Below are positions 23,610 to 30,991 of a stretch of DNA of 30,991 bases, one piece after another. The notes under the pieces are model-generated. The model did no database searches and was not told the origin of the DNA. It was given only the letters and a program-made list of their open reading frames with translations. How positions within the stretch are numbered: the stretch's first letter is position 1; each line of letters starts with the position of its first letter. The DNA lies in assembly GCA_036521415.1 (NCBI GenBank), contig DATDHU010000139.1:1-30991 (forward strand). Direction: 5' to 3'. This stretch comes from DASXMT01 sp036521415. GTDB lineage: Bacteria > Actinomycetota > Acidimicrobiia > Acidimicrobiales > RAAP-2. The position numbers and the translations under genes are program-made.

Positions 23610-25133
23610 TCAGTCGACCTTCCCGGTGTCGAAGTTGTCGGTGAACGAGCGGAGGGCCTTCTCCAGGGCGTCGCCGTCGGGCAGCTGGCCAGTTGTCCTG
23701 ATGGTGTCCAGCAGGTCGGCGTGATTGGCCCGGAAGTACTCGCGGGCTTCGGCTTCGTAGCGCTGGACCTCGGAAACGGGGATCTCGTCGACGTAGCCCT
23801 TGGAGCCGGCAAAGATGACCACGACCTGCTCCTCCACCGGGACCGGGACGTTCAGCCCTTGCTTGAGCAACTCGCTGAGGCGATAGCCCCGGTCCAGCTG
23901 GGCCTGGGAAACCTTGTCGAGCTCGGAACCGAAGGTGGCGAACGACTCGAGCTCACGGAACTGGGCCAGGTCGGTCTTCAGGGTGCCGGCCACCGCCTTC
24001 ATGGCCTTGATCTGGGCGGCACTCCCCACCCGGCTGACCGAGATGCCCACGTTGATGGCGGGTCGCTGGCCCGAGTAGAAGAGCTCGCTCTCCAAGAACA
24101 CCTGGCCGTCGGTGATCGAGATCACGTTGGTGGGGATGTAGGCGGAGACGTCACCGGCCTTGGTCTCGATGATCGGGAGCGCGGTCAACGATCCGCCCCC
24201 CTCGGCGTCGGAGAGCTTGGCCGCCCGCTCCAAGAGCCGACTGTGGAGGTAGAACACGTCGCCGGGGTACGCCTCGCGACCCGGTGGGCGACGGAGGAGC
24301 AGCGACAGCTGCCGGTAGGCCTCGGCCTGCTTGGACAGGTCGTCGTAGACAATGAGGGCGTGCTCGCCATTGTCCATCCAGTGGGTGCCGATGGCACACC
24401 CCGAGAAGGGGGCGAGGTACTTGAACGGGGCCGGGTCACCCGCCGCGGCCAGGACGACCACGGTGTACTCCATGGCGCCGTGGGCCTCGAGCGTGGCAAC
24501 AGTCTGGGACACCGACGAGCCCTTCAGCCCGACGGCCACGTAGATGCACTTCACCCCGAGCCCACGCTGGTTGAGAATGGTGTCGACGGCCACCGTGGTC
24601 TTGCCCGTCTTCCGGTCGCCGATGATCAGCTCACGCTGCCCCCGTCCGATCGGGGTCATGGCGTCGATGGCCTTGATGCCGGTCTGCAGGGGCTCGCTCA
24701 CCGGCTGGCGGCGGACGATGCCCGGGGCCTGGACCTCGAGCCGACGGGTCTCCTCGGTGGCCACGGGACCCTTCCCGTCCACCGGCTCGCCCAACGCGTT
24801 GACCACCCGTCCGAGGAGGGCGTCGCCCACGGGCATGGACAGGATGCGCCCGGTCGCCTTGACCAGCTGCTCTTCTTCCAGGTGCTCGTCACTGCCGAGG
24901 ATGACGGCACCGATGGTCTCCTCGTCGAGGTTCAGGGCCAGCCCGGTGGTGCCGTCCTCGAATTCGAGGATCTCGTTGACGGCGGCGCCGGGCAATCCGG
25001 TGATCCGGGCGATCCCGTCGCTCACCTCCACGATTCGGCCAACCTGCTCTGTCCCCACCTCGGGAACGTAGTCGTCGACGTGACGCCGCAGGGCGGCGGT
25101 GATCTCGTCGGCGTTGATCGTGAGCTCAGCCAT
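23610..25133 (-). CDS. atpA: ATP synthase alpha subunit
   Basis: Alpha forms the non-catalytic half of the F1 hexamer. The 507-residue protein has the P-loop GDRKTGKT at 172-179 and the family motifs GRVVNALGEPVDG, MEYTVVVLAAAGDPAPFKYLAPF and ISVSRVGSAAQIKAMK. The Arg of that last motif is the arginine finger that reaches into the beta site. The ATG at 25133 shares one base with the atpH stop (TGATG), and the purine-rich GGAAGGGAAGAGAG that encodes the end of AtpH serves as its ribosome binding site. Confidence 0.98.
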   Translation of the reverse strand: MAELTINADEITAALRRHVDDYVPEVGTEQVGRIVEVSDGIARITGLPGAAVNEILEFEDGTTGLALNLDEETIGAVILGSDEHLEEEQLVKATGRILSMPVGDALLGRVVNALGEPVDGKGPVATEETRRLEVQAPGIVRRQPVSEPLQTGIKAIDAMTPIGRGQRELIIGDRKTGKTTVAVDTILNQRGLGVKCIYVAVGLKGSSVSQTVATLEAHGAMEYTVVVLAAAGDPAPFKYLAPFSGCAIGTHWMDNGEHALIVYDDLSKQAEAYRQLSLLLRRPPGREAYPGDVFYLHSRLLERAAKLSDAEGGGSLTALPIIETKAGDVSAYIPTNVISITDGQVFLESELFYSGQRPAINVGISVSRVGSAAQIKAMKAVAGTLKTDLAQFRELESFATFGSELDKVSQAQLDRGYRLSELLKQGLNVPVPVEEQVVVIFAGSKGYVDEIPVSEVQRYEAEAREYFRANHADLLDTIRTTGQLPDGDALEKALRSFTDNFDTGKVD

Positions 25134-26071
25134 CAGCTCTCTTCCCTTCCTTCTGGGATGTGGAACCCTGCCTCGGAGACGAGGAGGTGCTCCTTCAATT
25201 GATCCAACCGGTGACGGGCGCTGCCATCGACCAGAAGGTCACCCACCTGTACGACGACGCCGCCCAGCAAGGCCGGGTCGATCGTCACCTGAAGCTCGAC
25301 CGGCGATCCCGTCAGATGGGCCAGCGCCTCGCCCAACCCCTGACGCTGCGGGTCAGCCACGTCCTCGGCCGAGCTGACCCGGGCCACCCGCCAGCCCCTC
25401 GCTCGTGCCGCCTCGACCACCACGGCGTCGAGGGTGCCGACGATGTCCCGGGCCCGACCGCCCCTGACGGCGTAGGCGGCCAGGCGCTGGGTGGCCGGCA
25501 GGGCCTGCTCGCCGATCAGGTCGGCAATGACCCCTTGGCGCACGGGGACCGGGATGTCCCGGTCACCCAGCGCGCTGCGGAGCTCGCGGCTCGATTCGAC
25601 CGTCCGGGTGAACCGGAAGAGCTGGTCCTCGACCTCTTCGATCTGTTGGGTGGTGAGGGTCTCGAAGACCCCGGCCGCGTACCCGGTCACCCGGTTGCGG
25701 GCGGCCAGACGTCCGAGCACCACCTCGGCGCTCGTATCGTCCCGCTCGGCCTCCTGGCGCTCGGCCAGCGACGTCGTCTCCGAGGCCAGCCAGTGGAACG
25801 ATGCGATCAGCTCGGAAGCGGGGACGACGGTCACCGCCTTGGCCACCAGGTTGCGGACCTCGGGGCGCACCTTGCCGTCCAAGAGGTCGTCGAGCACGGC
25901 GCGGCGGGCGGCAACCGACAGGGCGGCATCGTTCAACGCCAAGCTCAACTCGTTGCTGCCGTCCACCAACGACACCACCCCACGCAACTCGGCGGCGGCT
26001 TCGGCCAGCGCGCCCGCGTCGGCGAGGGTCTCGCTCACTGCGGCCAGGTAGCCCTGAAGGGCAGGATTCAC
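25133..26071 (-). CDS. atpH: ATP synthase delta subunit with duplicated N-terminal domain
   Basis: Delta (OSCP) ties the peripheral stalk to the top of F1. Most bacterial forms have about 180 residues; this one has 312. The C-terminal part (about 125-312) is a complete OSCP unit (IPVPVRQGVIADLIGEQ, then a beta region ending GGVVVQVGDLLVDGSARHRLDQLKEHL). The first 105 residues look like a second, degenerate N-terminal OSCP domain: LSVAARRAVLDDLLDGKVRPEVRNLVAKAV parallels the later segment. A similar duplication is known from the mycobacterial b-delta fusion protein, but here atpF is a separate gene. The start GTG at 26071 overlaps the atpF stop by 4 bp (GTGA). Confidence 0.93.
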   Translation of the reverse strand: MNPALQGYLAAVSETLADAGALAEAAAELRGVVSLVDGSNELSLALNDAALSVAARRAVLDDLLDGKVRPEVRNLVAKAVTVVPASELIASFHWLASETTSLAERQEAERDDTSAEVVLGRLAARNRVTGYAAGVFETLTTQQIEEVEDQLFRFTRTVESSRELRSALGDRDIPVPVRQGVIADLIGEQALPATQRLAAYAVRGGRARDIVGTLDAVVVEAARARGWRVARVSSAEDVADPQRQGLGEALAHLTGSPVELQVTIDPALLGGVVVQVGDLLVDGSARHRLDQLKEHLLVSEAGFHIPEGREES

Positions 26072-26607
26072 CCGCCACTCCCGGTGGCCGCACCGGTGTC
26101 GGCCGCCTCGGCGGACACGGCGGCGATGGCCTCGTCGATGAGGTCCTGGTGGTCCGAGGCCTGGATCTCCCGCCCGATCACCCGTTCGGCCGCGGCCAGG
26201 ACGATCTCCCCTACCCGGGCCGTGATGTTCTCGATGGCGGCGTCGCGGGCCACGGCGACTTCGGCCTCCGCCGAATTCACGATGCGCTCGTACTCGGCCT
26301 GGGCCTGGGCCTGGCGGGCAACGGTCACCTGATCGGCGGTCCGGTTGGCCTGGGCCACGATCTCCCGCGCCTGCTGCCGAGCCTTCTCGAGTTCGTTGCG
26401 ACGTTCGCTGTCGGCCTGTTCTGCGTCTGTCTTGGCCTGATCGGCGGCATCCATCTCGCCCCGGATCTGGTCCTGGCGCTCGCCCAACATCCTGTTGAGC
26501 GGTGGCAGCACCTTCCATCCGATGACACCGAGCACGATCAGGAATGCGATCAGCTCGAAGATGAAGGTCCCGTTGGGGACGAGGAAGTTACTGGTTGCCA
26601 TGGGCAT
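26068..26607 (-). CDS. atpF: ATP synthase b subunit
   Basis: Subunit b is the peripheral-stalk helix. The 179-residue protein has one N-terminal membrane helix (about 15-33, FIFELIAFLIVLGVIGWKV). A long charged coiled coil follows, rich in Ala, Glu, Arg and Gln (about 35-165), and a Gly/Ala tail. The ATG at 26607 fits better than the one at 26601 because GAGG lies about 10 nt upstream. It overlaps atpH by 4 bp, and a 105-bp gap with two hairpins separates it from atpE. Confidence 0.95.
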   Translation of the reverse strand: MPMATSNFLVPNGTFIFELIAFLIVLGVIGWKVLPPLNRMLGERQDQIRGEMDAADQAKTDAEQADSERRNELEKARQQAREIVAQANRTADQVTVARQAQAQAEYERIVNSAEAEVAVARDAAIENITARVGEIVLAAAERVIGREIQASDHQDLIDEAIAAVSAEAADTGAATGSGG

Positions 26608-26653
26608 CGCTTGTCAGCCTCGCTTGGTCATTCGGTCGTTGCCATCGCCCACA

Positions 26654-26694
26654 GACCGCCGCCCGGGGCGGTCGCCTGTCCGGCACAACGCCGG
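26654..26694 (-). promoter_or_regulatory. Two hairpins in the atpE-atpF gap
   Basis: GACCGCC and GGCGGTC form a perfect 7-bp stem (26654-26673, loop GCCCGG). CCGGC and GCCGG form a 5-bp stem (26680-26694, loop ACAAC). They lie just after the c-subunit gene, whose product is needed in many copies per complex. They may protect the atpE message from 3' decay or attenuate transcription of the genes behind it. The stems are seen; the role is inferred. Confidence 0.6.
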
Positions 26695-26712
26695 CCTGCC
26701 TCGTGCACGGGC

Positions 26713-26976
26713 CTACTTCTTGTAGAGCGAGAAGACAAAGAGGGCGGTGAAGGCCAGGTTGATGAAGTACATGGCCTCGACCAGGCCCACCGTGAGGAAC
26801 ATGATGGTGAACAGTCGTCCCTGCGCCTCGGGCTGACGAGCCACACCGGCAATCGTCTGGCTACCGGCCAGGCCGTCACCGACGGCAGCGCCGATAGCGC
26901 CGCCTCCCAGTGCCAAGCCGCCGCCAACCATGGCGCCGGCCAGTTTCACGGCCTCCGCCATTGTGGTGTCTGCCAT
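26713..26976 (-). CDS. atpE: ATP synthase c subunit (rotor ring)
   Basis: Subunit c forms the proton-driven ring. The 87-residue protein has two membrane helices joined by the polar loop ARQPE (46-50). The ion-carrying Glu67 is in GLVEAMYFINLAF. It lacks the Glu-Ser pair of sodium-binding c subunits, so protons are predicted. The stretch GVARQPEAQGRLFT and the second helix are almost the same as in Mycobacterium tuberculosis AtpE, the bedaquiline target. AAGGAG lies 8 nt before the ATG, the strongest ribosome binding site of the operon, in line with the high demand for this subunit. Confidence 0.97.
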   Translation of the reverse strand: MADTTMAEAVKLAGAMVGGGLALGGGAIGAAVGDGLAGSQTIAGVARQPEAQGRLFTIMFLTVGLVEAMYFINLAFTALFVFSLYKK

Positions 26977-27044
26977 TGGTGCTTCTCCTTTTGTATAGGT
27001 TTGCTAAAAGAACGTGGTCGGAACGGTAACGCCGGTCGGGCGGC

Positions 27045-27839
27045 CTAGTGGACGTCGCTCATGGCGGTGTCGAAGTAGAGGATTGTGAGCAGGGCGAAGA
27101 TGAAGGCCTGGATGGCCCCGATGACTAGGTCGAACAGCTTCCAGACCGGGTCGAACACCAAGAACAGGACCCCCCCGACCGGGATGGACCCGAGCTTCCA
27201 CTGCACCAGGAAGGCCAGCAGCGACAGCATCAGGGCACTCGAGAGCAGGTTGCCGAAGAGTCGAAGGGCCAGGGTGAGCGGCTTGGCTATCTCCTCGACC
27301 AGATTGATGAATGCGTTGAACGGCATCAGGATGACCGGAAACGGTTGCAGCAGGTAGTGCTTGACATAGCCCTTGAAGCCCCGAACCCGGATCGAGGCGA
27401 TGTGGACCAACACGATGACGAACAGGGCCATGGCCAGGGGCAGGTTGATGTCGGCGGTCGGTGCCGGTAGCCATTCGTACCTGCTCCCGAGGCCGAACAC
27501 GGCGAACACGTTGCACACCAAGATGAAGACGAAGAGGGTCACGGCCAAGGGGACGATTTGGGCCCCACGAGGACCGATGTTGGACTCCACCTGCCGCTTC
27601 ACCGTGGTGATTCCCAGCTCCCACGCCAGCTGCATCTTGCCCGGCACGCCGGCGGTGGCCCGGGCCCGCACCAGTAGACCGAGCGCGATCGTCACCACTC
27701 CGGCCGCCACGGTGCCCCACACCGTGTCCGCATTGAGCGAAAGGCCCCCGACCGTCTTCACGACGTGATCGCCGACGGAGACGTCGGCCAGCAGGTGGGA
27801 GCTCAAGAGGCTGAGGGCGAGGCTCACCGGGTCACGCAC
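27045..27839 (-). CDS. atpB: ATP synthase a subunit (proton channel)
   Basis: Subunit a is the stator channel next to the c ring. The 264-residue membrane protein carries the essential Arg193 in LTLALRLFGNLLSSALML, preceded by NAFINLVEEIAKPL, the classic motif pair. The start is read as GTG 27839, which overlaps the end of atpI by 8 bp; a GTG at codon 5 is an alternative. It is followed after 68 bp by atpE. Confidence 0.96.
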   Translation of the reverse strand: MRDPVSLALSLLSSHLLADVSVGDHVVKTVGGLSLNADTVWGTVAAGVVTIALGLLVRARATAGVPGKMQLAWELGITTVKRQVESNIGPRGAQIVPLAVTLFVFILVCNVFAVFGLGSRYEWLPAPTADINLPLAMALFVIVLVHIASIRVRGFKGYVKHYLLQPFPVILMPFNAFINLVEEIAKPLTLALRLFGNLLSSALMLSLLAFLVQWKLGSIPVGGVLFLVFDPVWKLFDLVIGAIQAFIFALLTILYFDTAMSDVH

Positions 27840-28305
27840 CCCCGGGGCGGTCGTCTGATCGCTCGACGACGTCGACGACCTCGGCGTCGAGGACGCCCTC
27901 GCCGCCGTCGGTGGGGGGCCCGAGCTTCAACATCGACCGGGCCACGTTCACCAGGAGCAGCAGCTGGAAGACGGCCAGCCCGGCCAGGACCCCGAATCCG
28001 AGGTTGAAGGAGACGAAGAGCAGCCCGATGGTGATAGCCGAGATGATCCCCATGCGGGCCAGCGTGTTCATGGCCAGCGGGCGGCGCTTGTTGTCGTCCT
28101 CTCGGGCGCCCACCTTCACCACCGAGGAGTTCACCAGCCGGAAATTGATGGTCCCGAGAGCCAGGCCGATGCAGGCGCCGACGCCGAGGAGGTACCGGTC
28201 GAACGAGATGGCCGCAGCCAGGGCCATGACGCCGACGATCAGCGCGGCCGTGACCGTACGGCGGGAGACCGATGGGACGTCGGGCAGTGTGAAGCGGGCG
28301 AACAT
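27832..28305 (-). CDS. atpI: ATP synthase protein I-like membrane protein
   Basis: This 157-residue protein has four predicted membrane helices (about 17-34, 39-55, 85-102 and 104-123). A basic loop AREDDNKRRPLAMNTLARM lies between helices 2 and 3, and the tail is acidic. Size, helix number and position right before atpB match AtpI, which helps assemble the c ring in other bacteria. Sequence conservation in this family is low, so the call rests mainly on topology and operon position. Confidence 0.82.
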   Translation of the reverse strand: MFARFTLPDVPSVSRRTVTAALIVGVMALAAAISFDRYLLGVGACIGLALGTINFRLVNSSVVKVGAREDDNKRRPLAMNTLARMGIISAITIGLLFVSFNLGFGVLAGLAVFQLLLLVNVARSMLKLGPPTDGGEGVLDAEVVDVVERSDDRPGGA

Positions 28306-28336
28306 GATCGCTATCGCCGCGCCCTAGGTGCGGCGG

Positions 28337-28597
28337 CTACAGGTACTTGCGTACCAGGGTGATGGTGATGAGCACTGCGGCCACCACCCCGAAGGCGAGC
28401 CCCACGAAGGTCAGGATGGGCGAGGTGCCGGCCACAGAATCGATGCCATACCCGATGCCCCCGGCCAGGGCCAGGCACAACGCGCTGGCCACGCCCATGG
28501 TCAGGAAGTCGATGATGCTCGGGGTGGGACTCGGCCCCCCAGGCGACGCCCCGTCCTCCGGATGGGAAGACCCGCCGTCCTCCGGATGGGAATTCAT
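28337..28597 (-). CDS. atpZ: AtpZ-like two-helix membrane protein
   Basis: This 86-residue protein has a polar N-terminus with the repeated motif SHPEDG, then two membrane helices (about 33-52 and 60-80) separated by a short Gly/Asp-containing turn. The pattern LALAGGIGYGIDSVAGTSPILTFVGLAFGVVAAV is typical for AtpZ/AtpI-2, a small protein at the front of many atp operons, sometimes described as a Mg/Ca-related channel or assembly factor. It is the first gene of the atp operon, 31 bp before atpI. No clear ribosome binding site is seen before the ATG at 28597. Confidence 0.83.
   Translation of the reverse strand: MNSHPEDGGSSHPEDGASPGGPSPTPSIIDFLTMGVASALCLALAGGIGYGIDSVAGTSPILTFVGLAFGVVAAVLITITLVRKYL
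28551..28592. repeat. 18-bp direct repeat in the atpZ N-terminus
   Basis: CCGTCCTCCGGATGGGAA occurs at 28551-28568 and again at 28575-28592, a 24-bp period. It encodes the doubled SHPEDG motif of AtpZ and suggests a recent in-frame duplication. Confidence 0.92.
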
Positions 28598-28635
28598 AGT
28601 TGGAGTGTTGTCCGCCGTCGGTGGGCCGTGCCGCG

Positions 28636-28664
28636 TCAGTAGATGTGAAAAAAAGGTGCTTCAA
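28636..28664 (-). promoter_or_regulatory. Possible atp operon promoter
   Basis: On the minus strand TTGAAG (28664-28659) and TACTGA (28641-28636) are separated by exactly 17 bp, which includes a run of seven T. The pair lies about 39 bp before atpZ. The -35 is good and the -10 moderate. The T-run could instead be the tail of a terminator after wecA, but no strong stem precedes it. Confidence 0.5.
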
Positions 28665-28763
28665 CCGAGTATCCCGGAGTCACGCAGCGCGTCGGGCGCC
28701 GTCGCCGGTAGTTCCAGAATAGCGAATACCGCCCCGGAACCCGGCGAGATGGGAGAACATCAC

Positions 28764-28780
28764 GTGCGACATCATCGCAC
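28764..28780 (-). terminator. Hairpin downstream of wecA
   Basis: GTGCGA and TCGCAC form a perfect 6-bp stem around CATCA, 38 bp after the wecA stop, in the 221-bp gap before atpZ. It may end wecA transcription. The rest of this gap shows only the possible atp promoter. Confidence 0.5.
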
Positions 28781-28818
28781 CCGGGCGCCCGTTTCGGCAA
28801 AACGAGGACACCGGCTGT

Positions 28819-30141
28819 TTACCGACCGGTCACCGAACCAGGTCGACCAGCCGGCTCTGTGGCCGGGCGATCGGCGCCCGGGGCCTCCGATGAACCGTTG
28901 CCGACCGTGGCCCGGGTGAGCCGGGGAACCTGCGATTGGCGGTGGGAGGGCCGCCGGCCAGGGCGTTTGTCTGGCGACAGTTCTCCCGTCGACGGGTCGA
29001 GGTCTTCGGGCTGACGGCGCAGGCTCGGGTGGAACAGCGTGTAGAGGATGACCCCGAGGGCCGCAGCCCCGAAGGGGATGAAGGCGTTCACGCTCGAGAC
29101 GTACAGGGGGAAGAGGATGAAGCCGGATAACAAGGCCGTCCAGGCCCACAGGATCAGCACGCTGCGGCGATGGCCGTGGCCCAGGCGCAACAGTCGGTGA
29201 TGGAGGTGGTTCTTGTCGGGGGTGGCGAATCCGGTTCGGTTGGCCGTCCGGCGGACGAAGGCGAACGCCATGTCGACGAGCGGGACGCCGAGGATGAAGA
29301 AGGGTATGAACAGGGGAGCGAAGAAGAAGTAGGTCTGACCGCTCCTGACCGCCCCGGACGCACTGCCGCCGATGAGCCCGGCCGACCGGCCCCCAATGAG
29401 CATGGTCGAGGCGGCCATCAACAGCCCGAGGAGCAAGGCCCCGGCGTCCCCCATGAAGATCTTGGCCGGGTGGAAGTTGTGTGGGAGAAAGCCGATGCAG
29501 ATCCCGCAGGTGATCACCGCGATCAGGGGGCCGATGTTGTCGGCCGCCAGGTTGCCCAGTCCCTGAAGGTGGAACCCGTAGACGGCGAGCGCGCCCGAGG
29601 CGATGGCCACCACCCCGGCGGCCAGGCCGTCAAGTCCGTCGATCAGGTTGACGGCGTTGGTGATGCCGATCACCCACAACGCCGTGAGAAGTGGGGTCAC
29701 ATCCGGGGAGAGCACGACGAATCCGGCCAGCGGCACCTTGAACTGGAACCAGTCGACACCCAAGAAGTACAAGATGGTGGCGGCCAGGACCTGCCCGGCC
29801 ACCTTGGCCGGGGCCGACATGTCGCGGATGTCGTCGATGACCCCGACCACGAAGATCGCCGTCGCCCCGAGGATCAAGCCGAGCGGCTCTGACGACCCCT
29901 GGAACTCGGATCGGAGCTGCGGGATGAGGGCGGCGACCGAGAAGGCGACCAACAGGGCCACGAACATGGCCACGCCGCCGGCCTGGGGCGTCACCCGCTG
30001 GTGCACCTTGCGGTCGTCGGGTTGGGCCACGTACCCGACCTGGGTGGCCACCCGCCGGACAGGGAAGGTAGCCAGGTACGAGACGACGATGGCCACCGCG
30101 AAGACGACCCCGTACCACTCGACGGGCACGCCGGCAATCAT
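28819..30141 (-). CDS. wecA: Undecaprenyl-phosphate N-acetylglucosaminyl-1-phosphate transferase
   Basis: This integral membrane enzyme of the MraY/WecA/TagO family moves a sugar-1-phosphate from its UDP carrier to a polyprenyl phosphate, starting cell-wall polymer synthesis (in mycobacteria the arabinogalactan linker). The 440-residue protein has many membrane helices. Family motifs are the Asp pair 103-104 in VIDDIRD, NAVNLIDGLDGLA at 162-174, FMGDAGALLLG at 229-239 and the HLHHRL motif at 312-317. That His motif fits WecA/TagO better than MraY. The last 70 residues are polar and probably disordered. A wecA gene just before the atp operon is also the order in M. tuberculosis. The start is ATG 30141, 16 bp after glyA. 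Confidence 0.92.
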   Translation of the reverse strand: MIAGVPVEWYGVVFAVAIVVSYLATFPVRRVATQVGYVAQPDDRKVHQRVTPQAGGVAMFVALLVAFSVAALIPQLRSEFQGSSEPLGLILGATAIFVVGVIDDIRDMSAPAKVAGQVLAATILYFLGVDWFQFKVPLAGFVVLSPDVTPLLTALWVIGITNAVNLIDGLDGLAAGVVAIASGALAVYGFHLQGLGNLAADNIGPLIAVITCGICIGFLPHNFHPAKIFMGDAGALLLGLLMAASTMLIGGRSAGLIGGSASGAVRSGQTYFFFAPLFIPFFILGVPLVDMAFAFVRRTANRTGFATPDKNHLHHRLLRLGHGHRRSVLILWAWTALLSGFILFPLYVSSVNAFIPFGAAALGVILYTLFHPSLRRQPEDLDPSTGELSPDKRPGRRPSHRQSQVPRLTRATVGNGSSEAPGADRPATEPAGRPGSVTGR

Positions 30142-30158
30142 CGGAGGGACCCTCCGAT
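30140..30158 (-). promoter_or_regulatory. Palindrome covering the glyA stop, the wecA ribosome binding site and start
   Basis: The minus-strand RNA has ATCGGAGGG, one base, then CCCTCCGAT, a perfect 9-bp inverted repeat. Its 5' arm contains the GGAGGG ribosome binding site of wecA and begins on the last base of the glyA stop. Its 3' arm ends on the first two bases of the wecA ATG. When folded (with a slightly opened loop) it would hide the site; a ribosome ending glyA would melt it. Translational coupling is inferred. Confidence 0.75.
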
Positions 30159-30991
30159 CACGTCCTGGCCAGGGTCGGGTACGGCGGAAACCCCCCGCAC
30201 AGGGCGCGCACCTCGTCGCGCACCGACTGCAGGGTGCCTTCGTCGTCCCGGTTGGACAGGGCCCGGCCGATCAACCCTCCGACCGTCCGCATCTCGTCGG
30301 TGCCCATGCCCGCCGTGGTCTGGGCCGCCGATCCGAGCCGGAGGCCCGAGGTCACGAAGGCTGACCGGGGTTCGTCGGGGATCGTATTGCGGTTGCAGGT
30401 GATCCCCGCCCGGTCGAGCACCTCCTGGGCCACCTTCCCGGTCAGCTCGGGGTCGAAGGCCCGGAGGTCGACAAGCACCTGATGGTTCTCCGTCCCACCC
30501 GACACAAGACGGAACCCGGCGTCGATCAGCGAGTCGCCCAAGGCGGCGGCGTTGGTCACCACCTGCCGGGCATAGGCGGCGAACTCCGGGCGCGCCGCTT
30601 CGGCAAAGGCCACCGCCTTGGCCGCGATCACATGCTCCAGCGGGCCGCCTTGAAGTCCGGGGAACACGGCGCTGTCGATGGCCTTGGCGTGTTCCGCACT
30701 GGTGAGGATCGCGCCGCCACGAGGGCCCCGCAGCGTCTTGTGAGTGGTCAAGGTCACCACGTCGGCTACCCCCACCGGTGAGGGATGCACCTTTCCGGCG
30801 ATGAGCCCGGCCGGATGGGCCGCGTCGAACATGAACAACGCGCCGACGGAATCGGCGATCTCGCGGAATGGGAGCGGATCGATGATCCGGGAGTACGCAG
30901 TGGACCCGGCCACGATCAGCTTGGGGCGCTCCCGTCGGGCGACGTCGGCCACCTGGTCGAAGTCGATGATCTCGCCCGGCTTGTCCGGATC
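30158..30991 (-). CDS. glyA: Serine hydroxymethyltransferase, C-terminal part (partial)
   Basis: GlyA converts serine and tetrahydrofolate to glycine and methylene-tetrahydrofolate with PLP. The frame is open to the right edge, so the N-terminal part and start are outside; 277 residues are visible. The PLP lysine is in TLTTHKTLRGPRGG (residue 85 of the visible part), with PKLIVAGSTAYSR, FDAAHPAGL and NTIPDEPRSAFVTSGLRLG as further family motifs. The usual DMAH motif reads DAAH. The gene precedes wecA by 16 bp. Confidence 0.96.
   Translation of the reverse strand, partial: DPDKPGEIIDFDQVADVARRERPKLIVAGSTAYSRIIDPLPFREIADSVGALFMFDAAHPAGLIAGKVHPSPVGVADVVTLTTHKTLRGPRGGAILTSAEHAKAIDSAVFPGLQGGPLEHVIAAKAVAFAEAARPEFAAYARQVVTNAAALGDSLIDAGFRLVSGGTENHQVLVDLRAFDPELTGKVAQEVLDRAGITCNRNTIPDEPRSAFVTSGLRLGSAAQTTAGMGTDEMRTVGGLIGRALSNRDDEGTLQSVRDEVRALCGGFPPYPTLART

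Noticed and set aside
22575..25202. Very long open frame on the plus strand (875 codons)
   Set aside because: It is antisense to atpG and atpA and has the same cause. The composition (Gly, Val, Leu, Asp, His) is that of a mirror frame.
25133..26607. Mycobacteria-like atpF-atpH fusion
   Set aside because: atpF has its own TGA at 26068 and atpH its own GTG in another frame; they overlap by 4 bp but are separate genes.
26713..26976. Sodium-driven ATP synthase
   Set aside because: The c subunit has Glu67 followed by Ala and lacks the Glu-Ser pair of sodium-type rings.

Overview
This window is a strongly GC-rich stretch of bacterial chromosome with almost every gene on the minus strand. Only the galT remnant at the left edge and glpX are on the plus strand. 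The gene content points to a high-GC actinomycete. The evidence is the order glyA-wecA-atpZ-atpI-atpBEFHAGDC, a c subunit very close to the mycobacterial type, a MurA with Asp in place of the catalytic Cys, TreS plus maltokinase, and a class II GlpX. The separate atpF and atpH genes argue against Mycobacterium. A deep-branching actinobacterial lineage such as Acidimicrobiia is my inference and is not proven here.

Region 1 (1-5563) is sugar metabolism: the end of a GalT-like gene, a phosphofructokinase with the residues of the PPi-dependent type, a maltokinase-like kinase, trehalose synthase and an enoyl-CoA hydratase. treS and the kinase overlap by 4 bp and would make trehalose/maltose and maltose-1-phosphate. 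Between the kinase and the phosphofructokinase lie nearly five tandem 32-bp units, most of which can fold into a hairpin.

Region 2 (5675-16535) is the accessory part and the most interesting one. It is a minus-strand cluster of a HutC-type GntR regulator, a nitrile-hydratase-type amidase, a complete peptide/nickel-type ABC importer (two permeases, two ATPases, one binding protein), a second amidase, a 72-aa GatC/AtzG-like protein and a RutB-like cysteine hydrolase. Together they look like an uptake and hydrolysis system for an amide, ureide or small peptide used as nitrogen source. The substrate is not known. Two similar sequence blocks, one upstream of gntR and one upstream of the importer, may be the regulator's operators.

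Region 3 (16754-20487) is housekeeping: a MeaB-like GTPase with a low-complexity insertion, MurA, and divergently glpX.

Region 4 (20521-30991) is a full F1Fo ATP synthase operon, with atpZ and atpI first and atpC last, preceded by wecA and glyA. The glyA-wecA junction is a perfect 19-bp palindrome that covers the wecA ribosome binding site. No RNA genes, insertion sequences, CRISPR arrays or phage genes were seen.
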